A stretch of 20,726 bases of DNA from Anaerolineales bacterium (GTDB lineage: Bacteria; Chloroflexota; Anaerolineae; Anaerolineales; E44-bin32), in assembly GCA_030606845.1 (NCBI GenBank), contig JAUWFP010000014.1, positions 1 to 20,726 on the forward strand. The letters are read 5' to 3'. Each line of letters opens with the position of its first letter. Position 1 is the first letter of the stretch. The notes under the pieces were generated by a model. The model worked only from the letters and a program-made list of their open reading frames with translations, had not been told where the DNA came from and did not search any database. Both the position numbers and the translations under genes were made by a program. Of the stretch, positions 14,901 to 20,436 are shown piece after piece.

Positions 14901-15102
14901 ATGGCCGAGATGGTTGCTCGGATGATAAAAGAAGGATTCCGAGAAATGCTTGACACTCTGATTGAGCAGAAGTTGCTTTGAGATTCTCGGAGACCCCGAT
15001 GAAGGATTGGAGATTAGAGAGTCTGTGCGTGAGAGACTCATTCGCCAGAGGGAAGAAGTTACTGCAGGCGAAAGAGGGCAATCGTTGCAGACTGTGGCAT
15101 AA
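14901..15102 (+). pseudogene. Frameshifted antitoxin-like gene without toxin
   Basis: The first frame reads MAEMVARMIKEGFREMLDTL and IEQKLL and stops at TGA (14979-14981). One frame over, the text continues at once with EILGDPDEGLEIRESVRERL, then IRQREEVTAGERGQSLQ, and ends with TAA at 15100. Removing one T from CTTTGAG at 14976-14982 joins them seamlessly. The motif LLGDPDxGLELR...ERLxRQ...GERG is what I recall from short antitoxins that accompany RelE-type toxins. GAGGAGGG lies four bases before the ATG, so only the frame is broken. No toxin gene follows. Alternatives: a sequencing indel, or a natural slippage site. Confidence 0.6.
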
Positions 15103-15530
15103 AAGCAGCCCCGGTAGCGCTATGTTTTTCTCACTGAGATTTCGGTAACACATTTGCAATGGGGATATGTGATCCCCTGTGGTGAGTCATTAGCGCTGAT
15201 CTCCCAATTAAAAACCACTTTTCAAGGAAGTCAAGAGATCCTGAGACCTGCTCCGGGCTGTTTGATTTTCTGTTGTTGTCAACGATCTTGTCCAGAACAT
15301 TCTTATGCCAATGCCAATGGACGGATCCATCTCCATTGTCTGATAGAGAGGAACAAACTTATACGCAAATAGACCAGCCATCAATCATCATACGATGTCG
15401 TTCTCATTCGCACTGTATACAACGCCCTGGACACCCTTGTCCCCACTGATGTGTCGTGAAGGCTTCGCACAGATCGTGGCCTGACTTCCGCGTGGCTGAT
15501 AAGGTGGCGCTCAGGGCTTCATAGGTCGTC
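15103..15530. other. Gene-free stretch before a structured leader
   Basis: No supported gene. There is a small hairpin, GGGGAT (15160-15165) / ATCCCC (15171-15176). A minus-strand frame ending near 15404 has a tail (SWEEGTGTTYEALSATLSAT) that faintly recalls transposase C-termini, but the match is too weak to call. Confidence 0.3.
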
Positions 15531-15573
15531 CCGGTCCCCTCCTCCCAGGACCGCGACCGGTCAAAGGGAGGAG
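15531..15573 (+). promoter_or_regulatory. Pseudoknot-like leader that can mask an SD
   Basis: CCGGTC (15531-15536) can pair with GACCGG (15555-15560). Inside its loop, CTCCTCCC (15539-15546) is the perfect complement of GGGAGGAG (15566-15573), the SD of the small frame at 15580. Forming both stems gives an H-type pseudoknot with loops of 2, 8 and 5 bases (the last TCAAA). An alternative stem GGTCC (15533-15537) / GGACC (15548-15552) also leaves the anti-SD in a loop. Terminator-like hairpin 15574-15610 follows directly. The arrangement resembles a riboswitch or protein-binding leader; no ligand can be named. Confidence 0.45.
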
Positions 15574-15614
15574 ATGCCGATGTGGTTAACGCCGCCCACC
15601 ATGTCGGCATTTTC
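15574..15614 (+). terminator. Terminator-like hairpin overlapping a start region
   Basis: ATGCCGA (15574-15580) pairs with TCGGCAT (15604-15610); inner pairs join TGTGG with CCACCA imperfectly. TTTT (15610-15613) follows. The hairpin overlaps the start of the small frame at 15580, so folding would also block its initiation. Confidence 0.5.
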
Positions 15615-15666
15615 GTGTGGCTGGACGGCAGCCCATGGCAGCCTCATCCCCGGGCTTCCATCTTGA
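15580..15666 (+). CDS. Possible 28-residue leader peptide
   Basis: ATG 15580 lies six bases after the unusually strong SD GGGAGGAG and opens a 28-codon frame (MWLTPPTMSAFSCGWTAAHG...). The composition is not protein-like and the frame runs through the hairpin at 15574-15610, so if translated it is more likely a regulatory leader peptide for the gene at 15714 than a functional protein. The SD may also be part of an RNA structure only. Confidence 0.25.
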   Translation: MWLTPPTMSAFSCGWTAAHGSLIPGLPS

Positions 15667-15713
15667 GTGGTCCCTTGGGGAGTTCCCATTAATCATCAAA
15701 AGGAGTGAAAAAA

Positions 15714-15953
15714 ATGGCAATACCTGTTTCTGCCTTGCAGGCAACCGGAGAGTTCCACGTTCCAGGGCTGTCAAAAACGGTCTCTGGGAGAGATGTCCGA
15801 CAGGCACTTCCCCTGCTCGAGCCAGGCCATCGTGCCGAGGTCATAGAATACATCCAATCCGGTGGCAAAGGGAAACTACCGCCTGAGTCGGCGATGCAGT
15901 CATTGAAGACTGCAGTGCTTGAAACCGTAAATGGACAACGGGTCACCCCGTGA
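15714..15953 (+). CDS. Small hypothetical protein, 79 residues
   Basis: Not recognised. The product is soluble, with a central helical region (RDVRQALPLLEPGHRAEVIE) and a Gly/Lys linker (SGGKGKLP). ATG 15714 is chosen over an in-frame GTG at 15705 because AAAAGGAG (15698-15705) sits eight bases before it and would otherwise be overlapped. It stands alone between a structured leader and a terminator, with no co-transcribed partner. The stop codon lies in the loop of a hairpin (15939-15964). Confidence 0.55.
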   Translation: MAIPVSALQATGEFHVPGLSKTVSGRDVRQALPLLEPGHRAEVIEYIQSGGKGKLPPESAMQSLKTAVLETVNGQRVTP

Positions 15954-15964
15954 GGGGCAACCCG
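15939..15964 (+). other. Stop-codon hairpin with GNRA-type loop
   Basis: CGGGT (15939-15943) pairs with ACCCG (15960-15964), then a CA/CA internal loop, then CCCC (15946-15949) pairs with GGGG (15954-15957) closing the tetraloop GTGA. The loop contains the TGA stop of the 79-residue gene. GNRA loops are common in stable RNAs and protein-binding sites; a role in mRNA stability or translation termination is possible. Confidence 0.5.
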
Positions 15965-15989
15965 CGAAAGACATATATATTTTAACCGA

Positions 15990-16028
15990 AGAGAGCCGCC
16001 GGCGCAACTACTTGTCGGCGGCTCTCTC
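15990..16028 (+). terminator. Strong intrinsic terminator
   Basis: AGAGAGCCGCCG (15990-16001) pairs perfectly with CGGCGGCTCTCT (16016-16027) around a 14-base loop. The T-content after it is low (CTCTCTGCT), so it may be a stabilising 3' hairpin as much as a terminator. It follows the 79-residue gene. Confidence 0.55.
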
Positions 16029-16224
16029 TGCTAATGAACAGCAAAGTGTGGTACTGCATGAAATATATTTATCAATTAGATCCTTGAGAATCTCAGGTCT
16101 GCTGTCTGTAAAGTCTCGTTTGAAGCATGGCTACAGATTGATCCTTTGATCTAATCCTCGCAGGTTTTTCCAAAGGAAATTGAAATCTTCATAGAAGAAC
16201 CTTTATCGAGGTAGTCCTGAATAG

Positions 16225-16253
16225 CCGCAGGATGGGGCGTCCTGTGGTTTTTC
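16225..16253 (+). terminator. Terminator-like leader hairpin
   Basis: CCGCAGGA (16225-16232) pairs with TCCTGTGG (16240-16247) with one G-T pair, followed by TTTTTCAC. The SD GGAGG (16260-16264) starts 12 bases after the stem, leaving no space for a promoter. Confidence 0.6.
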
Positions 16254-16270
16254 ACATTTGGAGGAAACCC

Positions 16271-16684
16271 ATGAAAGATAAGGAGGTCTTCGACCTGCTC
16301 ATTGACAGCATGAGGTCATCCGAGTGGATGATAATCCATCTTGGAGAGAGCAAGATCCTGGAGCACAAGATATTACGGGTGGGTGACTTCATTGTAAACA
16401 GAAGTGATGCCATTGTTCACCTTACACAGTGGGGAAGATTTCCAGAGGGCACTTTGCTAATCAGCAAGGTGCGATCGAAAACGGCTAGCCGCCCCCTGGT
16501 GCTTCGTGAGGTCTCCAAGGGAGTGCTGGTTCCCAGGAAGATTTCCGAAGTTGTCCGTATCGTCAACTGGAGTCGCTTTGCATCTCTCATCCGATTGCGC
16601 AATAAACGAGCGGAAAGGATTATGGATTACCGCGCCGCATTGCTCGAGCCCCTGGTCAGCAATAGCGAGCTACTCAAGAAGTGA
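16271..16684 (+). CDS. Hypothetical basic protein, 137 residues
   Basis: Not recognised. The N-terminal half mixes helix and strand (KEVFDLLIDSMRSSEWMIIH), and the second half is strongly basic (RIVNWSRFASLIRLRNKRAE), suggesting nucleic-acid binding. No signal peptide or membrane helix. ATG 16271 has GGAGG six bases upstream and the leader hairpin just before. An in-frame ATG at 16232 would start inside the hairpin and is rejected. Confidence 0.55.
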   Translation: MKDKEVFDLLIDSMRSSEWMIIHLGESKILEHKILRVGDFIVNRSDAIVHLTQWGRFPEGTLLISKVRSKTASRPLVLREVSKGVLVPRKISEVVRIVNWSRFASLIRLRNKRAERIMDYRAALLEPLVSNSELLKK

Positions 16685-16998
16685 GTTTCCTGTCGAGGAA
16701 GGTGATGTCATCGAACAACAGATTTTCTTGTAATCACTTTACCAGACTATGTCGTTCACAGGCCACCTGGTGAACATGGCCCGATATGAGAGTAGATTGA
16801 TACCCCAAATTTCAGGTGTATGATAGATTAAATCGTACCAATACCGCTTTTCAGATTGACAAGCATGATCTGGACGCGAGTTCAAAAGCTTTTCCCCTGG
16901 AACGAAATGGTAACGGTTAATTGCTGTAAAATGGTCTACAATACAAAAGCATAAATCGCGATTATGGTCTTTGGTTTTTGCGGGGGAGAGTTTCGGCC
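16685..16998. other. Gene-free stretch with a conserved upstream motif
   Basis: No gene is seen. A small hairpin TTCCT/AGGAA (about 16687-16700) follows the previous stop. The only other organised signal is the motif at 16921-16942, shared with a second locus at 20062. Confidence 0.4.
16921..16942 (+). promoter_or_regulatory. Conserved motif TTGCTG-N8-TCTACAAT (copy 1)
   Basis: TTGCTG (16921-16926) and TCTACAAT (16935-16942) are separated by eight bases, with AAAAT in the gap. The same pair with the same gap occurs at 20062-20083. In both cases the motif ends 56-57 bases before an ATG followed by a signal peptide. TACAAT resembles a -10 box, but TTGCTG is too close to be its -35, so an activator-dependent promoter or an alternative sigma factor is likely. 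Confidence 0.55.
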
Positions 16999-18135
16999 AT
17001 GATAAAGAAAATATTGATACTGGTTGGCTTTGTCTTGGTTGTGCTGGCGTTGAGCGCAACATCTCATAAAAGCGCGACGGCTCAACCTGGAGGCTCTTTA
17101 ATTCCCCAACTTCTTATTGATAAACCATGTGGCTCTGTTGCATTTTATTACTACCCTGGTAATAGCCCGCCTCAGGTTCATTGCCAGGGTTGGCCCGGTT
17201 TGATATCAGGGGAGACGGCTACAATCAACGTTCCCGTGCCGCGTATTATTGACAAGTTGCCCGATTTGAGCATTGTCGGACTCCCGACCTACTTCAACGT
17301 TTACTGGGATCAATATTCGTTTGGTTATGAAGACCTGCCTTGGCCAACGCAAGCCTTTGCTTACCCAGAGTGGGACCCTCATGATTCGCTGACCAATGTC
17401 CGTATTGAGGTTAGGCTCGTTCCTCGTGCGGCTGTAACTCCCCCTGATGGAATCGCAATAGGGAATCTTGCTATAAGTAACCCCTCTCCTGGTCAATATG
17501 AGATATATGAGGCAAGGGAAATCGAGTCGATTGACTATATGTGCGACCCCGATAAGAATTCCCTAATCAATTTGGGTTTATCTCGCGGAGGCTGGTACAG
17601 CTGCGGTTACATGAGGTTATCGCTTGATAGGCCAACTCCTTGGGTTCTCTATGGTGAGCTTGAGGAGCGGTACCGTAATTGGGGGAACTCGCCATGGTTT
17701 ACCGGAGAGTCATTCGGGCTTTGGACGCCATATGCTTCTATCGGTGGAACAGGAAGTGTGGATGGTAACCCCGCCTACCAGATGGTGTTTCATACTTTTT
17801 GGGATCTTGAGGCACGGGCAGTTTGGGATAAGCACGAGGTCAAGCATGAATGGACGGAGGTTGAATGCAGTTGGGATTATTTTAATGAATATGATTTTAT
17901 TGATTGGTCTCGTTTTCCAGATCCCGTCTTTTGTAAAAATATCCCGAGATGGGAATGGAGAGTTCTTTGCATACCCGAGAATGGTGACTGTCCCTATGGC
18001 CCGGGACCTGCGGATACCTGGTGGCGTAACTTAGCGTCAATTGAAAGTACCATGTTCCTTAACCCCGAAGGGGATTATGACTTTTCATACCAATTCCAAG
18101 TAATTCAATCTCAGCCACTCCTTTCCCCTCCGTAG
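16999..18135 (+). CDS. Secreted aromatic-rich protein of unknown function
   Basis: The 378-residue protein begins with a clear signal peptide (MIKKILILVGFVLVVLALSA, cleavage probably after about residue 31, SATAQ). The mature part is rich in Trp, Tyr and Pro, with strands by eye (VAFYYYPGNSPPQVHC; FNVYWDQYSFGYEDLP) and about eight Cys, consistent with disulfides outside the cytoplasm. No catalytic motif or anchor is seen; I do not recognise the family. ATG 16999 has GGGGGAGAG eight bases upstream. It has its own upstream motif and a terminator at 18170. A shorter gene at 20139 shares the upstream motif and the MIKK signal-peptide start, so the two were probably once similarly controlled. Confidence 0.7.
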   Translation: MIKKILILVGFVLVVLALSATSHKSATAQPGGSLIPQLLIDKPCGSVAFYYYPGNSPPQVHCQGWPGLISGETATINVPVPRIIDKLPDLSIVGLPTYFNVYWDQYSFGYEDLPWPTQAFAYPEWDPHDSLTNVRIEVRLVPRAAVTPPDGIAIGNLAISNPSPGQYEIYEAREIESIDYMCDPDKNSLINLGLSRGGWYSCGYMRLSLDRPTPWVLYGELEERYRNWGNSPWFTGESFGLWTPYASIGGTGSVDGNPAYQMVFHTFWDLEARAVWDKHEVKHEWTEVECSWDYFNEYDFIDWSRFPDPVFCKNIPRWEWRVLCIPENGDCPYGPGPADTWWRNLASIESTMFLNPEGDYDFSYQFQVIQSQPLLSPP

Positions 18136-18169
18136 GATCTTAACCAAACACAAGGTGTATCTTGTATTC

Positions 18170-18203
18170 GCCCCTGGCAGCATAACCCAGGGGCTGAGTT
18201 TTT
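18170..18203 (+). terminator. Intrinsic terminator after the secreted-protein gene
   Basis: GCCCCTGG (18170-18177) pairs perfectly with CCAGGGGC (18187-18194) around a 9-base loop, followed by TGAGTTTTTG. It lies 35 bases after the stop codon. Confidence 0.7.
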
Positions 18204-18307
18204 GTGAAGCTTTTGTTCATACGCCGATTGGAGCAGAATTTTTCCATTCTGCAAGGAATTCACAATCATCGATTACCGGTGGGTTGACGTCTGCATACCG
18301 CTTGTAG

Positions 18308-18475
18308 GCGCGGGCCGATGACGGCATCCGCGTTGAAACCGATGACGACCGCATTATCGATGAGTGGCACTCGAGCAACGCCAGCGAGACGTACACCACT
18401 GAGATTGCACTTTCCGGCTCTCACAGGTCGGGCGCTCGTTGGGGGCAGAGCCTTGACGGGACCGTCTTCATAGAT
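18308..18475 (+). pseudogene. Remnant of a PA14-like domain
   Basis: The frame reads ARADDGIRVETDDDRIIDEW, then HSSNASETYTTEIALSGSHR, and continues to about 18475. This matches the middle of PA14-type carbohydrate-binding domains: a DDGIRV strand, xxIIDxW, and a T.T..I.L..G.H segment. The preceding codon pair is TTG TAG where the family has a Phe-Thr-like pair, so a stop interrupts the domain, and neither a start nor the rest of the protein is present. It is probably the relic of a secreted or cell-surface protein; its 3' end has been taken over by the promoter of the Phd/VapC module. Confidence 0.55.
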
Positions 18476-18500
18476 TATACTCTAGACAGTCTAGACAGGA
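18453..18500 (+). promoter_or_regulatory. Phd/VapC promoter with downstream operator
   Basis: TTGACG (18453-18458) and TATACT (18476-18481) are 17 bases apart. TCTAGACAGTCTAGA (18481-18495) overlaps the end of the -10 box and covers the start point: two TCTAGA palindromes spaced by CAG, a typical operator for a Phd/YefM dimer pair. ACAGGAGA follows and the ATG is at 18510. Confidence 0.65.
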
Positions 18501-18509
18501 GATTATTCC

Positions 18510-18761
18510 ATGGCGAAGATATGGCAGCTGCAAGAGGCAAAGAATAGATTCAGTCAGGTGGTCAACGAAGCGCTCGCCAGGGGGCCACAAGTTGTGAGCC
18601 GACGAGGGGAGGAGGTGGTGGTGATTATCTCCAAGGAGGAATACGGACGCTTGAAGAAATCTCAATCGAGCCTGCTGGAATTCTTCCGACAATCTCCTCT
18701 GGTCGGCGTCGAACTTGATCTGGAGCGAGACCGAACATACCCCAGAGATGTGGAGCTATGA
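18510..18761 (+). CDS. Phd/YefM-type antitoxin
   Basis: Phd/YefM antitoxins bind their operator as dimers through a folded N-terminus and block the toxin with a flexible C-terminus. The 83-residue protein fits: IWQLQEAKNRFSQVVNEALA (about 4-23) is the signature start, followed by RGPQVVSRRGEEVVVIISKE and YGRLKK, then an extended tail ending LERDRTYPRDVEL that should wrap the toxin. AGGAG precedes the ATG and the stop overlaps the toxin's start (ATGA), so expression is coupled. Confidence 0.85.
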   Translation: MAKIWQLQEAKNRFSQVVNEALARGPQVVSRRGEEVVVIISKEEYGRLKKSQSSLLEFFRQSPLVGVELDLERDRTYPRDVEL

Positions 18762-19186
18762 ACTACATCCTGGACACAAACGTAGTATCTGAATTGGTAG
18801 CACGCGAGGCAGATCAGAAGGTTGTCAACTGGGTAGATAGTATTGACTCAGAAAGCGTATTCCTTAGCGTGATCACCATCGGAGAGCTCAAGAAGGGCAT
18901 CGAAAAGTTACCAGACTCGAAGCGCAAGAAAACGTTGGAATCCTGGCTTGAGGAGGATCTCCTCGTGCGCTTTCGTGGTCGCATCTTGCCCCTCGATATC
19001 CCCGTTCTGCTGACCTGGGGCAGATTGGTCGCCAGCTTGGAGAAAGAGGGAAAACCTTTACCCGCCATAGATTCCCTGCTCGCGGCCACAGCGGCTCAGA
19101 CAGGATTCACTTTGGTGACTAGGAACGCAGGACACTTCGATCCCGCCGGAATATCCGTCTTCGACCCCTGGATATCCCAAGCATGA
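18758..19186 (+). CDS. vapC: VapC-type PIN-domain toxin (FitB-like)
   Basis: PIN-domain toxins are Mg-dependent RNases, many of which cut tRNA or rRNA. The 142-residue protein shows the acidic residues D6 (YILDTNVVSE), E43 (TIGELKKGIEKLP) and D105 (LPAIDSLLAATA), and the TRNAGHF block (121-127) of this group. The GELKKGIEKL and PAIDSLLAATA blocks and the Phd-type partner match the FitB-like branch. Length is normal. It overlaps the antitoxin by four bases. All key residues are present, so it should be active. Confidence 0.85.
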   Translation: MNYILDTNVVSELVAREADQKVVNWVDSIDSESVFLSVITIGELKKGIEKLPDSKRKKTLESWLEEDLLVRFRGRILPLDIPVLLTWGRLVASLEKEGKPLPAIDSLLAATAAQTGFTLVTRNAGHFDPAGISVFDPWISQA

Positions 19187-19644
19187 TGCGCAGGTAGTAT
19201 CAGCGTCCCGGTCAATCTGTACCCGCACCCAGGGAAGTTCCCCCGAACCCATCGACTCGAGAAATCAGCAATTCCAAGGGCACCTGTAAACGCTCTTCGA
19301 GTGTTTACAGGTGCCTTAAGATCATCCTCTCGTCAAAGACGTCCCGTTTTAACAACGGTCTTCAGGGGATTCGACCCGATAAAAACTCACAACATGAAGA
19401 ATCAAAACAGTCAACAAAGAGAACCCCTTTCTGATTCCATGGTCTTTGCCCGCAACCCAGGGTGGGAAGGTTAACGTTCTGGGTCGGCGGAGTCTATCGG
19501 CGAGCGGTTTTTCGGGTGGGTTCTGTAGTCTTTCCATCTGGATGTCCCAATCCGAACCATCAAGGGCGCTCGCTTGTCTAACCGACGAAGTTGAGCAAAT
19601 CCTATTTATCTAAGGCCACGAATGGCGTGGGATGGAGTTGAAGC
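19187..19644. other. Gene-free stretch with one large hairpin
   Basis: No supported gene. Frames on both strands around 19349-19537 lack start signals and protein-like composition. The hairpin at 19276-19317 is the main structure. A small hairpin CCACG/CGTGG (19616-19630) lies just before the next gene's SD. Confidence 0.4.
19276..19317. other. Long hairpin, 17-pair stem
   Basis: GGCACCTGTAAACGCTC (19279-19295 with one extra G before) pairs with GAGTGTTTACAGGTGCC (19299-19315) with one G-T pair and a TTC loop; AA/TT extend it. No T-run follows on either side. It lies 90 bases after the VapC gene and may be its 3' hairpin, a structured RNA or a small mobile-element remnant. Confidence 0.5.
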
Positions 19645-19992
19645 ATGAATGATGAATTGTTAGCAGTAAAACCAGACCCCGAGGTGATTGCTGTGTTGGT
19701 CCATCTTATGGAGACCTTCAAGAGCTCCGATGGTCGTATGATCGGCGTGCTTCCCCAGAATATGCAGAATGAGGAAAAGCTGCTTTTTGAACGCACGATC
19801 CGTGCGCTATGGGAGCTTGGAGGGAAGGTAAAGGAGGGGATACCTGTGGTCATTTTCCCGCCTGAGGTAGATCTCAATCACATGGTCTATCAGCTTCTGG
19901 AACGCGGCGAAGTACCCCCAAATGGAGGGAAGTTGATCGAAGATCGCTCTGTGGATGAGCGACAACCGACACAAATGAGTGCTGTGACATGA
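19645..19992 (+). CDS. Hypothetical protein, 115 residues
   Basis: Not recognised. The product is soluble and largely helical (DPEVIAVLVHLMETFKSSDG; NEEKLLFERTIRALWELGGK) with a strand-like VVIFPPEVDLN and a polar tail. The first 90 residues have the look of a folded domain. GGAG (19634-19637) is a modest SD seven bases before the ATG. A small hairpin CCACG/CGTGG lies just upstream, without a T-run. No operon partner. Confidence 0.55.
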   Translation: MNDELLAVKPDPEVIAVLVHLMETFKSSDGRMIGVLPQNMQNEEKLLFERTIRALWELGGKVKEGIPVVIFPPEVDLNHMVYQLLERGEVPPNGGKLIEDRSVDERQPTQMSAVT

Positions 19993-20061
19993 AAAACGCA
20001 GGATTTCTGGAGAGCTAGCACTTTGTAGTTCCTAAAAGCCAAACGCCTAACAAACGCGTAG

Positions 20062-20083
20062 TTGCTGAAAAATCCTCTACAAT
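20062..20083 (+). promoter_or_regulatory. Conserved motif TTGCTG-N8-TCTACAAT (copy 2)
   Basis: TTGCTG (20062-20067) and TCTACAAT (20076-20083) with the same 8-base gap as at 16921-16942. The motif ends 56 bases before the ATG at 20139. The sequences between motif and ATG differ, so conservation is focused on the motif. Confidence 0.55.
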
Positions 20084-20138
20084 GCCCTCAACAACACCGC
20101 ATTTTTAGAATGGCATAAGTATTAGGGCGGAAACAGCC

Positions 20139-20264
20139 ATGATCAAGAAAGCAATTATTCCCTTTGGCCTCGTTCTGCTGCTGATTGGCCTGAGTAGAGG
20201 GATAGAGGTTACAGCAGCACCTGTTCTTGATCAGTACGATGTTCCACTGGGAGAGGTTCTATAA
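20139..20264 (+). pseudogene. 5' fragment of a secreted-protein gene
   Basis: MIKKAIIPFGLVLLLIGLSR is a signal peptide (cleavage probably after EVTAA) and only 15 further residues follow before TAA. The upstream motif and the MIKK start match the large secreted protein at 16999. From about 20220 onward another frame encodes a transposase C-terminus, so the gene seems to have been cut by a mobile-element remnant and only the promoter, signal peptide and a few codons remain. A functional 41-residue secreted peptide is possible but less likely. GGGCGG is only a weak SD. Confidence 0.55.
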
Positions 20265-20388
20265 CACGGTTCGACCCCATCTCTCGTTTGATTTGATGAC
20301 ACCTGCGGAGTATCTTGGGGATTACCACGCAGGACTGGACTCAATTGAGAAAGTGTCTCACAGGTGTCGAACGAATAAAGGTTCTTGA
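20239..20388 (+). pseudogene. C-terminal fragment of an rve-type transposase
   Basis: The frame reads WERFYNTVRPHLSFDLMTPA, then EYLGDYHAGLDSIEKVSHRC and RTNKGS before TGA at 20386-20388. YNTVRPHxSxxxxTPAEYL is the well-known end of DDE (rve) transposases of the IS3/IS481 type. Only about 45 residues remain; the catalytic DDE residues and a start are missing. The ATG at 20239 is nominal. The protein-like frame may begin slightly earlier (LISTMFHWERF). Its stop overlaps the -35 box of the next TA module. Confidence 0.75.
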
Positions 20389-20413
20389 TATATGTCATGA
20401 CATATGTTATTAT
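20385..20413 (+). promoter_or_regulatory. TA promoter with palindromic operator in the spacer
   Basis: TTGATA (20385-20390) and TATTAT (20408-20413) are 17 bases apart, and the perfect 16-base palindrome ATATGTCATGACATAT (20390-20405) fills the spacer. Its half-sites TATGTC/GACATA are the same as in the HigBA-like promoter at 13947-13964, with a 2-base instead of a 6-base centre. Confidence 0.7.
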
Positions 20414-20436
20414 CCAAGTGAAAGGAGGTCGTTGCG

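Noticed and set aside
14693..14956. 87-residue minus-strand frame with KSGGEQVFEVKFGT
   Set aside because: The tail looks protein-like, but there is no SD and the frame overlaps the terminator and the better-supported antitoxin remnant.
15404..15610. Possible transposase C-terminus on the minus strand
   Set aside because: The resemblance is limited to a few residues near TTYEALSATLSAT and the frame starts within the structured leader; not enough support.
20265..20285. GGTTCGACC resembling a tRNA T-arm
   Set aside because: No cloverleaf or acceptor stem can be formed around it; it encodes the transposase motif VRPH.
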